Source: Deltaproteobacteria bacterium RIFCSPLOWO2_12_FULL_60_19 (lineage in GTDB: Bacteria > Desulfobacterota > Binatia > UBA9968). Taken from it: a stretch of DNA of 36,401 nucleotides. How positions within the stretch are numbered: position 1 is the stretch's first letter; every line of letters begins with the position of its first letter. Positions 14,493 to 23,119 of this stretch are shown piece after piece. A model generated the notes under the pieces. The model had not been told where the DNA came from and searched no databases. It worked only from the letters and a program-made list of their open reading frames with translations. The DNA lies in the NCBI GenBank assembly GCA_001798595.1, contig MGSS01000021.1:1-36401 (forward strand), read 5' to 3'. Position numbers and translations under genes: made by a program.

Positions 14493-15746
14493 ATGTCGAT
14501 TGAATTTGTCGGATCGCCGAAGCCGACTCTCGGCGTTGAATTGGAACTCCAGCTGGTCGATCCCGCGACGAAGGACCTGACTGCGGAATCGGTCCCCCTT
14601 CTCGACCTTTGTCGCCGGCGCGGCATCGAGCGCGTGAAAGCGGAGATCACGCAATCGATGGTGGAGATCGACACGGAGATCTCCGCCGACGTGAAAGAGT
14701 GCCGCGCCCATCTCGCCAAGAGAATCGCGCAGCTCCAGGCGGTGGCTCAGGAGATCGGCGTCGAGCTGGCGGTCTCCGGCACCCATCCGTTTCAATGTTG
14801 GAGAGAGCGAAAAATTTTCCCGAACTCACGCTACCGCTATCTGCTTCGGAAGTTTCGCTGGCTCGCCGCGCGAATGAACGTCTACGGCCTTCACGTCCAC
14901 GTCGGGGTGCGCAGCGGCGCCGACGCCATCGCGATCTCCAACGCGGCGATCCGCTACCTGCCGCATCTGCTGGCGTTGTCGGCGAGCTCCCCCTATTGGG
15001 AAGGCGTCGACACCGGCCTCCATTCATGCAGGGCAGGGGTTATGGAGTCGTTCCCGATTTCCGGACTCCCTTACTATTTTCCCAATTGGCAGGAGTTCGA
15101 GAAATACTGCGACACCCTGCTCCATACGGGCGCCATCGCGTCGCTTAAAGATCTCTACTGGTTCATCCGGCCGAGCCCCGCCTACGGAACGCTGGAGTTT
15201 CGCGTCTGCGACGGCATCCCGACGCTGTCCGAGACCATGGCCCTCGTGGCGCTGATTCAAACCCTGGTGGTTTGGATCGACGACGGACTCCGGACCAAGG
15301 CGCGGTCGGAGACAATCTCGATGCGCCGCTACTGGATCGCGCCGGAAAACCTGTGGGTCGCGGCGCGCGACGGGCTCGACGGCATGATCATCGTCAACGA
15401 GGAAGGGAAAAAGCGAAAGATTTCGGACGATATCCTGAACCTGATGGAGCACCTCGCTCCTATCTCCAAGAGGCTCAATTGTTACGAAGAACTGATCTTC
15501 CTCGGGGAAATCATCCGCCGGGGCTCCAGCGCAAAACGCCAGCGGGCCCTGTTCCGGCGAACGCAGAGCCTGGAGGCCGTGGTCGGCGCTCTGGTCAACG
15601 AATTCGCCACCGGCATGCCGGACCTCGACGACCATGAAGAGGTCAACGTCGCCAGGCTGCCTCGGCGTCCGACCGCTGACGTCACACCGCTGTCAACGAT
15701 AGCGCTCAGGCACAGGGCGCGGGCCGATCTGCGGCGATATCACTAA
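14493..15746 (+). CDS. YbdK-type carboxylate-amine ligase (GCS2 family)
   Basis: A 417-residue protein of the glutamate-cysteine ligase 2 family (PF04107). Recognisable motifs are LGVELELQLVD near residue 13, SGTHPF, YGLHVHVGV near residue 130, and GTLEFRVCDGIPT. E. coli YbdK has weak glutamate-cysteine ligase activity in vitro, so ATP-dependent joining of an amino acid and an amine is expected, but the true substrate is unknown. Length is in the family range (about 370-420). ATG 14493 follows a repeated GAGGAGG...GGAGGA site. A 90-bp gap precedes it, the largest in this part of the block, with no promoter seen. Glutathione-like thiol production would suit a stress regulon. Confidence 0.88.
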   Translation: MSIEFVGSPKPTLGVELELQLVDPATKDLTAESVPLLDLCRRRGIERVKAEITQSMVEIDTEISADVKECRAHLAKRIAQLQAVAQEIGVELAVSGTHPFQCWRERKIFPNSRYRYLLRKFRWLAARMNVYGLHVHVGVRSGADAIAISNAAIRYLPHLLALSASSPYWEGVDTGLHSCRAGVMESFPISGLPYYFPNWQEFEKYCDTLLHTGAIASLKDLYWFIRPSPAYGTLEFRVCDGIPTLSETMALVALIQTLVVWIDDGLRTKARSETISMRRYWIAPENLWVAARDGLDGMIIVNEEGKKRKISDDILNLMEHLAPISKRLNCYEELIFLGEIIRRGSSAKRQRALFRRTQSLEAVVGALVNEFATGMPDLDDHEEVNVARLPRRPTADVTPLSTIALRHRARADLRRYH

Positions 15747-15801
15747 AGGAACGGCGACAAGTTTTGAGACGATGCCGGATTACAAAGAAAGGAGAAATAA
15801 A

Positions 15802-16419
15802 ATGACGATCAGGCGAAACGGGTCGGTGTGGCTTTCGTTGTGGGTCGCGCTGGCGGCGCTCGGGACGTGGGGGGCGCCGCTCTGGGCGGCCACGCCCATG
15901 GAGCAGGTCAAGGTGACGGGCGACCGCGTGATGGAAATCCTTAGAAACCCAAGTCTCAAGGGCGAGGACAACAAGAGCGCGAGGCGCGACCAGCTTCGTC
16001 AAGCGATTCTGCCGCGCTTCGACTTTACCGAGATGGCCAAGAGATCGCTCGGCAGCCACTGGAATCGAAATCCCCAGAAGCAGCGTGAATTCGTCTCCGT
16101 GTTCTCCCGCCTGCTCGAAGACGGCTACGCCGACCAGATCGAGGCCGCCAACGGAGACCAGATCGTCTACCTCAAGGAGCGCAAGGAGAACAATGGCGCC
16201 GAGGTCGCCACCAAGGTGATCTCGCCCAAAGGGGAGGACACGTCCATCAATTACAAGCTCCATCTCGTCGGCAAGGAGTGGAAGGTCTACGACGTCGTCG
16301 TCGAGAACATCAGCCTGGTGAACAACTATCGTTCCCAATTCGACCGGGCCCTCGCTACGGCCTCGATCGAAGAGCTGATCAGAAAAATGAAGGACAAAAA
16401 GCTGGAACGAAGCAGCTAG
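15802..16419 (+). CDS. MlaC/Ttg2D-like periplasmic phospholipid-binding protein
   Basis: A 205-residue protein with a signal peptide (~1-29, ending APLWA) and an MlaC domain (PF05494): ATPMEQVKVTGDRVMEIL, LPRFDFTEMAKRSLG, RLLEDGYADQIE, and YDVVVENISLVNNYRSQF match the family pattern. MlaC shuttles phospholipids between the outer-membrane MlaA complex and the inner-membrane MlaFEDB transporter. The start is ATG 15802 after AAAGGAG, not the upstream frame from 15772. No mlaA, mlaD, mlaE or mlaF is in the window, so it is an orphan, presumably feeding a transporter encoded elsewhere or doing a specialised job for this stress block. Confidence 0.87.
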   Translation: MTIRRNGSVWLSLWVALAALGTWGAPLWAATPMEQVKVTGDRVMEILRNPSLKGEDNKSARRDQLRQAILPRFDFTEMAKRSLGSHWNRNPQKQREFVSVFSRLLEDGYADQIEAANGDQIVYLKERKENNGAEVATKVISPKGEDTSINYKLHLVGKEWKVYDVVVENISLVNNYRSQFDRALATASIEELIRKMKDKKLERSS

Positions 16420-16497
16420 CGGGACCTGCCGGGGAGACATCGGGCTCCGGCGGATGAACGCCTCGGAACTTTGAGGCGATCCGGAAGGGTCGAAATC

Positions 16498-17526
16498 TTG
16501 ATTAAGAAAACTTCCACCAAACGGTTTCTCCAGGGCCTGGGACGGGCGCTGTATCACGTCCTGCTGGTCGCTATGAGCGCCGGGATCGCGTTCTCCCTGC
16601 CTACGATGGTGAGCATCGTCGCCCGCGACTTCTGGACCTACTGGGCGCTCGTGGAGAAGCAGAATATCTTCCTGGTTTCCGTCGAGATCGCGCTGGCGCT
16701 GCTGTTGGTCCTGTTTTTCAACTATCTCGGAAGCAGTTGGAGGGACAGGCGGTTCGCCAGAATGGCGCGCGGTTCGGGCATGGTCCACTTCTTTCCCGCG
16801 AGCAGATTCCTCACCCAGAGAAGAATCAGGAGATTGAAAAAAAAGCAGGGTTTCGCGCGCGACATCATGACGATCGCCTCAACCGGCCATCGCACCTTTA
16901 CCGATCCGCGAGGCGACCTGCACGACGTGTTACAAAACTGCCGCGAAGCGAAACTCATGCTGCTGAATCCGCACGGCGAAGGCGCCGGCGCGAGGGCCAA
17001 GAGCATCCTGGACCCGGAGGTTACGCCGGAGAGATTCAGAGAGCAGATCAAAAAGAGCATCGATTTTCTAAAACAGCTGAAGGCGGTCCAGAAGAATATC
17101 AAACTCAAGCTCTACGGGGACGCCCCTTTCTTAAAACTGGCGATCCTGGGGGACTATGTATGGGTGAAGCACTACCACCCCGGCCTCGACATCCACGCGA
17201 TGCCGGAGTACGTGTTCGAGCACGACCAAAATCCGGGCAGCCTCTATACGCCGTTCTACCAATACTTCCTCATGCGATGGGACGGTCCCGACACGCCGGA
17301 ATACGACCTCGAGACGGATGAGCTGGTTTACAGGGATGTCGCGGGAAACGAGTTCAAGAGAGAGAAATTCGACGCGCCTAGTAAGCACGACGGCGAACCA
17401 GGCGCGGGAGAGTCGTTCCGCCCGGCCTCGCTCACTTCGCTGACCTATCATCATGAATCCTCGACGCGATCCGGCGAGGCCGATCGAGGAAACGCCGCGG
17501 TTATGGATGGCGGTAAAAGCCATTGA
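16498..17526 (+). CDS. Two-TM membrane protein with large cytoplasmic domain, unknown
   Basis: A 342-residue protein starting at TTG 16498, chosen because GGAAGGG lies 8 nt upstream (the open frame begins at 16471). Two transmembrane helices at ~16-42 and ~56-75 precede a basic stretch (SSWRDRRFARMARG) and a ~220-residue domain. That domain contains MTIASTGHRTFTDPRGDL, LMLLNPHGEG and KLKLYGDAPFLKLAILGDYV. The alternating pattern recalls phospholipase-D-like folds, in which an N-terminal strand leads to LLNPHG, but no HKD motif is present, so if related it would be inactive or divergent. The last ~50 residues are low-complexity. It sits after the MlaC-like gene, so a role in lipid handling is tempting but unproven. 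Confidence 0.7.
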   Translation: MIKKTSTKRFLQGLGRALYHVLLVAMSAGIAFSLPTMVSIVARDFWTYWALVEKQNIFLVSVEIALALLLVLFFNYLGSSWRDRRFARMARGSGMVHFFPASRFLTQRRIRRLKKKQGFARDIMTIASTGHRTFTDPRGDLHDVLQNCREAKLMLLNPHGEGAGARAKSILDPEVTPERFREQIKKSIDFLKQLKAVQKNIKLKLYGDAPFLKLAILGDYVWVKHYHPGLDIHAMPEYVFEHDQNPGSLYTPFYQYFLMRWDGPDTPEYDLETDELVYRDVAGNEFKREKFDAPSKHDGEPGAGESFRPASLTSLTYHHESSTRSGEADRGNAAVMDGGKSH

Positions 17527-17589
17527 TTGATTCGGGCCGTGAGGCTCCGGCCTCCGGGGTGTCCGACGATCCACGAGAGAGAGGTTGAT

Positions 17590-17979
17590 ATGGACAAACC
17601 TAGCTTACAGCGAGTTCTGTTCGGCGTGCTGTTGGCCCTATCAGCGGCCGGGACCGCCCCGGCGGTCCACGCCCAGGAAGCGCCCAAGCCGGCTGGGCAG
17701 CAACGGAGCGTGAGCGACAAAGAGCTGCGGGCCTTTGCCGGGGCATACGTGGAGTTCCATCGGATTCGCCAAGCCTACGAGACCCGGCTCAGCAACGTGA
17801 AGGATCCCAAGGCGAGAGAGAAGATCCGGGAAGAGGGAGATTCCAAGGTAAAGCAAGCCTTGGAGACACGGGGACTCACTCCGGAGTCCTACAGTCAGCT
17901 TTTCACGGCAGTGAACAGCAACGAGCAAATGCGCAAGAAAGCGCTTAAGCTTATCGAGGCGGAACGAAAGAAATCATAA
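17590..17979 (+). CDS. DUF4168 exported protein A
   Basis: A 129-residue protein: signal peptide ending near AVHAQ (~27), then a DUF4168-type helical domain (SDKELRAFAGAYVEFHRIRQ, then GLTPESYSQLFTAVNSNEQM, then KALKLIEAERKK). The family is periplasmic or secreted, of unknown function, and common in cyanobacteria and proteobacteria. ATG 17590 follows a GAGAGAGG site, with the upstream frame to 17527 discarded. A second, clearly related member is at 20198-20599 in the same block, so the block has kept two versions. They may act together or as alternative forms. Confidence 0.85.
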   Translation: MDKPSLQRVLFGVLLALSAAGTAPAVHAQEAPKPAGQQRSVSDKELRAFAGAYVEFHRIRQAYETRLSNVKDPKAREKIREEGDSKVKQALETRGLTPESYSQLFTAVNSNEQMRKKALKLIEAERKKS

Positions 17980-18062
17980 CCCAGGTCCGTCACCGCTCCT
18001 ATGGCCGACGACTGACACAGCTCGACCGAACCGTTCGGCTCGGGCGGGAAGGAGACAGTGCC

Positions 18063-18203
18063 ATGGAACACATCAAAATCAAAAAGGGGTTGCTGGCGTC
18101 CGTGCTGGCGGCGCTCACGTTTGCGTTAGTCGCAACGACGGTGATCACAACCGTGAGCAGTTGTCTCGTCTGCCGCGACTGCGGCCCGCACCGCCGCCGC
18201 TAG
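18063..18203 (+). CDS. 46-residue Cys-rich mini-protein with CLVCRDCGP tail, copy 1
   Basis: A short gene with AAGGAGA upstream of ATG 18063. The product has a basic start (MEHIKIKKG), one hydrophobic helix, and the tail SSCLVCRDCGPHRRR. The residues before the first tail Cys (VSSC) fit a lipobox, so signal peptidase II could release a 13-residue lipopeptide holding three Cys; otherwise it is a bitopic protein with a Cys-rich, Arg-capped tail. The paralogue at 23466-23621 keeps MExxKIKxGLL, the length of the helix and CLVCRDCGP, although the two share little else, which shows selection on the peptide. No known family was recognised. Confidence 0.8.
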   Translation: MEHIKIKKGLLASVLAALTFALVATTVITTVSSCLVCRDCGPHRRR

Positions 18204-18249
18204 CGGCCCGGCCAAAAATAACTTCGACGAAGGAGGTTCAACTTTTCCG

Positions 18250-18789
18250 ATGGACTATCAGGCAAACGCCAATTTCATCACCAGAGATGAAACCACGGCG
18301 GCGCTGTTTCAATTGGACACCCTGCTCCCGGTCCAGTACTTCGAGACCTTTCGCAGGACGGTGCCCATCGAGCCGGAGAAAAAACTCATGCTGGCCGCGC
18401 TGGCGGACGCTTTGACCTGCTTTCAGAAATACCTCGCCGCGCGCAAGGGAAAAGGCAAAAAGCTCTTTCGCGAGGCCGACGAATGGATTTTCGGCGAGGA
18501 TGACGATCATCTGTTTTCCTTTGAAAACGTCTGCGAGGTCATCGGACTCGATCCCCAATACGTTCGCCGGATGCTGCTTCGGTGGAAAGAAACACAGTTA
18601 GTTAAACCCTCCCATGCCCAGATCTACCGGCTAAGGCCGATAAGGAAGCTTGTCACCAGCGCGGGACGAACCCACAGCGACCGATGGATCGGAACTCGTC
18701 TCGGAACAGATCGCTCAAGCGGCCGCGCTTCGACCGGCGGAGAGGGCGCCCTGTACCGGCCCAGCCGGCGAAAGCGAGCAGGCCAGTGA
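18250..18789 (+). CDS. Uncharacterised cytoplasmic protein, possibly regulatory
   Basis: A 179-residue soluble protein. Residues 1-133 look well structured (TTAALFQLDTLLPVQYFETF, EADEWIFGEDDDHLFSFENV, LDPQYVRRMLLRWKE), and the last piece, a helix-turn with LRRWKE-like sequence, could form a DNA- or protein-contacting helix. I recognise the pattern only from uncharacterised deltaproteobacterial-type proteins. The last ~46 residues (from SAGRTHSDRW) are low-complexity and may be a non-conserved tail. AAGGAGGT lies about 14 nt before ATG 18250, a little far. The stop overlaps the MscS start (GTGA), so these two are translationally coupled. Confidence 0.7.
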   Translation: MDYQANANFITRDETTAALFQLDTLLPVQYFETFRRTVPIEPEKKLMLAALADALTCFQKYLAARKGKGKKLFREADEWIFGEDDDHLFSFENVCEVIGLDPQYVRRMLLRWKETQLVKPSHAQIYRLRPIRKLVTSAGRTHSDRWIGTRLGTDRSSGRASTGGEGALYRPSRRKRAGQ

Positions 18790-19853
18790 GCGAGATTCTT
18801 GGCAAGGCCATCTCCCTAGACTTGTGGGTCATTCTGCCCGCGATAGTCGCCGCCACCGCCGCCTGCGCGTTTCTCGTGAATACGGTCATTCTCCGGGCGG
18901 TCAAGAGGATCGCGGAGAAAACCTCGACCCAGGTCGATGATCGCATTTACCGGCTGCTGGAAAGATACCTGTTCCCCCTTCTCACGATTGCGGGGATTTT
19001 GGTTCTGATGGACTCCCTTCCCCTTCCGACGCCGGTTCTCCAGCTGGCCAACCGGCTCTTCGTCTTCGCAGCGCTCCTCCTCCTGTTGTTTCTTTTGACG
19101 AAAGGAACTCTCCTGCTGATCCGCGGCCTGGAGAGCCACTATGAACCCATAAGAAACATCATTGGGCCGATCGAAACCGGCGCCAAGATTTTATTCATCG
19201 CCGTCGGAGGGATGATCCTGATCGACAATCTGGGAATCTCTCTGACGCCGATCATCACGACCCTGGGAGTAGGAAGTTTGGCGGTAGCCATCGCGCTACA
19301 GGACACCCTCGGCAACGTGTTCGCCGGACTCTATGTGAAGGCCGATCGTCCGATCAAGGTCGGCCACTATATCCGGCTGGAAAGCGGCCAGGAGGGATAT
19401 GTCGACCGCATCGGCTGGCGCTCGACTCACATCCGCGCTCTGCAAAACAACCTCATCGTCGTTCCCAATAGCAAGCTGGCCCAGACGATCATCACCAACT
19501 TTCACCTCCCGGAAAAGCGGATGTCGCTGCTGATTCCCGTATCGGTTTCCTACGATTCCGACCCGCAGCGGGTCGAGGAGATCCTTGTGGAGGAAGCCAA
19601 GAACGCCGTCGGGAAGGTAGACGGGCTGCTGGGCGAGCCGCAACCCTTTGTCCGCTTTATCCCGGGATTCGGAGACTTTTCTCTCAACTTCACGCTCATC
19701 TGCCAGGTCAGGGAGTTCACCGACCAATATTGGGTGCAGCACGAGCTGAGAAAGCGGATCTTCAAACGTCTCGGAAGAGAGGGGATGCAGGAGGCCATTG
19801 GTCCCCTTATCCACTGCGCTTTCCCGATGTCAACAAGGTCGCTGCAACACTAG
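18786..19853 (+). CDS. MscS-family mechanosensitive channel
   Basis: A 355-residue MscS protein that opens under membrane tension and releases solutes on hypo-osmotic shock. Several N-terminal helices precede the pore-lining helix and its continuation (VGSLAVAIALQDTLGNVFAG), then the beta domain (KVGHYIRLESGQEGYVDRIG) and the NLIVVPNSKLAQTIITNF segment, all diagnostic. The GTG at 18786 is chosen because it overlaps the preceding stop (GTGA) and gives a sensible first helix; an ATG at 18684 would add 34 basic residues from the overlapped gene. In this block it complements trehalose synthesis as the release valve for turgor. Confidence 0.93.
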   Translation: MSEILGKAISLDLWVILPAIVAATAACAFLVNTVILRAVKRIAEKTSTQVDDRIYRLLERYLFPLLTIAGILVLMDSLPLPTPVLQLANRLFVFAALLLLLFLLTKGTLLLIRGLESHYEPIRNIIGPIETGAKILFIAVGGMILIDNLGISLTPIITTLGVGSLAVAIALQDTLGNVFAGLYVKADRPIKVGHYIRLESGQEGYVDRIGWRSTHIRALQNNLIVVPNSKLAQTIITNFHLPEKRMSLLIPVSVSYDSDPQRVEEILVEEAKNAVGKVDGLLGEPQPFVRFIPGFGDFSLNFTLICQVREFTDQYWVQHELRKRIFKRLGREGMQEAIGPLIHCAFPMSTRSLQH

Positions 19854-19899
19854 CAGACAGCGGAGAACGGTACTTTTAACCTGAAAGGAGGTGAGACGT

Positions 19900-19986
19900 A
19901 TGAAAAAGGATTGGAATCGGTGGACCGCAGGCTGTCTATTCGGCCTAGCCTTGGTCTTCTTCCTGACTGGCTCCCTGAATCTCTAG
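19900..19986 (+). CDS. 28-residue membrane micropeptide
   Basis: ATG 19900 follows one of the best ribosome sites in the window, AAAGGAGGTGAG, 5-8 nt upstream. The product is MKKDWNRWTAGCLFGLALVF plus FLTGSLNL: a basic, aromatic start and one hydrophobic helix, the size of known bacterial membrane micropeptides that modulate larger membrane proteins. It sits directly downstream of the MscS gene and before another small membrane protein. The strong ribosome site is the main evidence; nothing identifies its partner. Confidence 0.6.
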   Translation: MKKDWNRWTAGCLFGLALVFFLTGSLNL

Positions 19987-20005
19987 AAGAGAGGAGAGAT
20001 TCGAC

Positions 20006-20182
20006 ATGGAAGCGTCTCGACCGAACCCGCAAGCTTCTCTCCGCAAGCGAACCCTAACGGCGATCAGCACTGGAGCCGGCGTTTTACTTCTGGATCTTTT
20101 GCAGCTGGGCATCATCGGCTCCGTTGTCACCCTGTTCCGTACGGGAACCAGGTGGGCTCATCGGCGACTACGGGGACAGTAA
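20006..20182 (+). CDS. 58-residue single-helix membrane protein
   Basis: ATG 20006 has AGAGGAGAG upstream. The product has a basic N-terminal segment (PQASLRKRTLTA), one hydrophobic helix (GAGVLLLDLLQLGIIGSVVTL) and a very basic C-terminus (RWAHRRLRGQ). Positive residues on both ends do not fix the topology, though more charge lies at the C-terminus. It is packed between the micropeptide (19 bp before) and the second DUF4168 gene (15 bp after), which supports its being real. No family was recognised. Confidence 0.6.
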   Translation: MEASRPNPQASLRKRTLTAISTGAGVLLLDLLQLGIIGSVVTLFRTGTRWAHRRLRGQ

Positions 20183-20197
20183 CCAGGGAGGTTTGTG

Positions 20198-20599
20198 ATG
20201 AAAAAGTTTCTCTTACGAAACATTCTAATAAGCGTACTCATCGGCCTTTTGGGCCTCTGGGTCGCCACGGAGACCGGCGGTCAGGAACCTTTGCCGGAGC
20301 CATCGGGGGGCCAAAGGACCCTTATCAGTAACGAGCGGCTTGAGGAGTTTGCCAAGGCGTACGTGAAAATCAACGACATCATCGCCACCTATGAACCTCC
20401 CACGAACGATACCCAGGACCGGGAGCAGGTCCGGAAGATCCAGCAAGGGGCCGTGGACAAGATTCACGAGACGCTCCAAACGCATGGATTCACTGCGGAG
20501 GCCTTTCGGAGAATTTTTACGGTCGTCAACGCCGATGATGACCTGCTGCGAAAACTCCTCAAGCTGATCGATAACGAACGAAGGAAGGCGCAATCCTGA
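20198..20599 (+). CDS. DUF4168 exported protein B
   Basis: A 133-residue protein with a signal sequence (~1-30, LLRNILISVLIGLLGLWVA) and the DUF4168 helical domain: RLEEFAKAYVKINDIIATYE, GFTAEAFRRIFTVVNADDDL, KLIDNERRKA. It aligns along its full length with the protein at 17590-17979, with the same spacing of helices but moderate identity. ATG 20198 lies 7 nt after GGGAGG; a GTG three bases earlier is the alternative. Exported, function unknown, part of the sigma-54 block. Confidence 0.85.
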   Translation: MKKFLLRNILISVLIGLLGLWVATETGGQEPLPEPSGGQRTLISNERLEEFAKAYVKINDIIATYEPPTNDTQDREQVRKIQQGAVDKIHETLQTHGFTAEAFRRIFTVVNADDDLLRKLLKLIDNERRKAQS

Positions 20600-20642
20600 G
20601 TTCTCGGGGCGGCGCGCTCCAAGCAACTGCTCCGTGGAGTCA

Positions 20643-20843
20643 ATGAACATGATCGAAACCGAAGACTACGCGCTCATCGTGGGACGCCAAACCCTAGCGG
20701 ACGGAGACAAAGACATCTTCATTCTCTTTCTGCCCCCCGGCAGCGATACCGAGATCAACGCCCTGCAGCGGGGCTCAACGGTCGTCGTACAAAAGTCCCT
20801 GAGAGAGGGCTTCGGGCTGACCGTGACGGAGGGCGCTCCATGA
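20643..20843 (+). CDS. Small protein translationally coupled to otsAB
   Basis: A 66-residue soluble protein (MNMIETEDYALIVGRQTLAD through [17 protein letters not shown]) with a beta-rich look. Start could be ATG 20643 or ATG 20649; GGAG at 20636-20639 fits the second better. Its stop overlaps the otsAB start (ATGA at 20840-20843), so its translation should feed ribosomes into otsAB. No family was recognised. It may be a regulatory leader or a partner of the trehalose enzyme. Confidence 0.6.
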   Translation: MNMIETEDYALIVGRQTLADGDKDIFILFLPPGSDTEINALQRGSTVVVQKSLREGFGLTVTEGAP

Positions 20844-23119
20844 AACATGAAAATCACGCCGGACAGAGAATCATCATCGCTTCGAATCGTCTACCCTTCA
20901 CGGTCGAACGGAGGAACGGAGAGATCGAATTTACGGCAAGCGTTGGGGGCGTTGCGACCGGATTAAAATCTCTCCTCGATGCGATGCCAAGCTTTTCTTC
21001 CGCCGCGCCGGAGTACGTTTGGGTCGGCTGGCCCGGCGGCGCCATCGACGAAGAGCAAAAGGAGGAGGTCCGATCCCGGGCGCGCTCGGACTTTCGCTCC
21101 CATCCGGTGTTTTTTTCCGAAGAGGACTTCGAGGCTTTCTATCAGGGCTTTTGTAACAAGACGATCTGGCCGCTCTTCCACTACTTTCCCTCCAACGCGA
21201 GTTATGATGACACCTACTGGCTGCAGTACAAAAAGGTTAACAAGGTCTTCAAGGAGTCGCTGCTCGAACTCCTGCGTCAGGACGATATCCTATGGATTCA
21301 CGACTATCACTTGATGCTTTTACCCAATCTCGTCAGGAAAGAGCTGCCGAAGCTCCGGGTGGGATTCTTCCTTCACATCCCATTCCCTCACTTTGAAATC
21401 TTTCGCCTCCTGCCGGCCGCCTGGAGGCGGGAGATTCTGGAAGGACTGCTCGGCGCCGATCTCATCGGCTTTCATACACACGACTATATGGAGTATTTTT
21501 TGCGTTGCGTGCAGCGTCTCCTGGGTTACAAGCACAAAATCGGCCAGCTTGTACTCGGGCACCGGATGGTGAAGGTCGCTGCCTTCCCGATGGGGGTGGA
21601 TTTCCGAAAGTTTCATGGCGCGGCGAAAAGCCCCGAGGTTCGAAAGGAACGAGAGAAACTCAGGAGAAGCTTGAGTGACGCCAAGATCGTCCTCTCCGTG
21701 GACCGGCAAGATTATTCCAAAGGAATCATCCATCGCCTCCAGGGATTCGAGACCATGCTCGAACAAGATCCACGCTGGCACGGCAAGGTCACGCTCCTCA
21801 TGGTCGTCGTGCCGTCACGAATCGGCATCCAGGACTATGAGGGAATGAAAAAACAGATCGAAGAGCTGGTGGGAAAAATCAACGGGAGATTCGGCGCCAT
21901 CCACTGGACGCCCATTATCTATCAGTACCGCTCCGTGCCCTTTGATAGCCTGGTCGCCCTCTACGCGATAAGCGACGTCGCCCTGGTGACGCCGCTGCGC
22001 GACGGCATGAATCTGGTCGCTAAGGAATACATCGCCAGCAGGACCGACCTAACCGGCGTCCTGATCCTCAGCGAAATGGCGGGCGCCGCCAAGGAATTGG
22101 CGGAAGCGATCATCATCAATCCGAACCATCGTGAAGAGATCGCCGACGCCTTGAAGACGGCGCTGGAGATTCCCCGCAAAGAGCAGATCCGGCGCAACCG
22201 GATCATGCAGAACAGACTGCGCCGGCACGATGTGGCCCGTTGGGCGACCGACTTTATCAAGGAGCTCTTTGCCATGGAGCCGGCTCATGACAAATTCTAT
22301 GCCAAGCGGCTAAACCTCGCCGCAACGATGGGGCTGGTGGGGCATTACGACCAGAGCACGCATCGCCTGCTGTTATTCGACTATGACGGAACGCTGGTGC
22401 CGTTTGCGAGCCATCCCCAGGCGGCGAAACCCGACCGGGAACTGCTGAGCCTGCTTCACGGCCTCGGCGCCGATCCGAGAAACGAGTTGGTTCTGCTGAG
22501 CGGGCGGGATAAAGGGACGCTGGAGAATTGGTTCGGCTCGCTTACGATGGGACTGGTGGCCGAACACGGCGCCTGGCTCAAAGAGCGCTACAGGCCGTGG
22601 ACGATTATCGAGCCCCTAAACGCCGACTGGAAAACGAAACTCCTTCCAACGCTCGACGCCTACGCGGACCGGGTCCCCGGCGCGTTCGTCGAGGAAAAGG
22701 AGTTCTCCATCGTTTGGCACTATCGCAACGCCGACCCAGACCGGGCAGCGCTGGCGGCGCGGGAGCTGACCGATGACCTGCTCGCGTTTACGGCGACCAT
22801 CGACGTGCAGGTGCTGCAGGGCAACAAGGCGGTGGAAGTAAGGAATGCCAGGGTTCACAAAGGGACGGCAAGTCAGAGATGGCTGTCCAAAAGCAGCTTC
22901 GATTTTATCCTGGCGGCGGGCGACGATTGGACCGATGAAGATACGTTCGCCATTTTGCCCGAAAGGGCTTATTCGATCCGCGTCGGCATGACCCCAACGC
23001 AGGCGCGATTCCACCTCCGCGGCCCTGAAGAGGTGCTACGGCTCCTGAAGATGCTGAGCAAGTCGCACTATACGGACGGATTCTATGACCACGGCTCAGA
23101 ATCGCCGGTGCACCAATAG
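20840..23119 (+). CDS. Bifunctional trehalose-6-phosphate synthase/phosphatase
   Basis: A 759-residue fusion doing both steps of the OtsA-OtsB pathway in the cytoplasm: UDP-glucose plus glucose-6-phosphate to trehalose-6-phosphate, then removal of phosphate. The N-terminal GT20 domain (~1-490) has [36 protein letters not shown] (the Arg and Lys for donor phosphates) and [10 protein letters not shown]. The C-terminal HAD phosphatase has the nucleophile Asp514 and Asp516 (FDYDGTL), [10 protein letters not shown], and the Mg-binding [10 protein letters not shown]. Eukaryote-like fused order is also known in several bacteria. It is the last gene of the first sigma-54 block, coupled to the previous gene by ATGA. 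Trehalose is a turgor and desiccation protectant, which supports the osmotic-stress reading. Confidence 0.95.
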   Translation: MKHENHAGQRIIIASNRLPFTVERRNGEIEFTASVGGVATGLKSLLDAMPSFSSAAPEYVWVGWPGGAIDEEQKEEVRSRARSDFRSHPVFFSEEDFEAFYQGFCNKTIWPLFHYFPSNASYDDTYWLQYKKVNKVFKESLLELLRQDDILWIHDYHLMLLPNLVRKELPKLRVGFFLHIPFPHFEIFRLLPAAWRREILEGLLGADLIGFHTHDYMEYFLRCVQRLLGYKHKIGQLVLGHRMVKVAAFPMGVDFRKFHGAAKSPEVRKEREKLRRSLSDAKIVLSVDRQDYSKGIIHRLQGFETMLEQDPRWHGKVTLLMVVVPSRIGIQDYEGMKKQIEELVGKINGRFGAIHWTPIIYQYRSVPFDSLVALYAISDVALVTPLRDGMNLVAKEYIASRTDLTGVLILSEMAGAAKELAEAIIINPNHREEIADALKTALEIPRKEQIRRNRIMQNRLRRHDVARWATDFIKELFAMEPAHDKFYAKRLNLAATMGLVGHYDQSTHRLLLFDYDGTLVPFASHPQAAKPDRELLSLLHGLGADPRNELVLLSGRDKGTLENWFGSLTMGLVAEHGAWLKERYRPWTIIEPLNADWKTKLLPTLDAYADRVPGAFVEEKEFSIVWHYRNADPDRAALAARELTDDLLAFTATIDVQVLQGNKAVEVRNARVHKGTASQRWLSKSSFDFILAAGDDWTDEDTFAILPERAYSIRVGMTPTQARFHLRGPEEVLRLLKMLSKSHYTDGFYDHGSESPVHQ

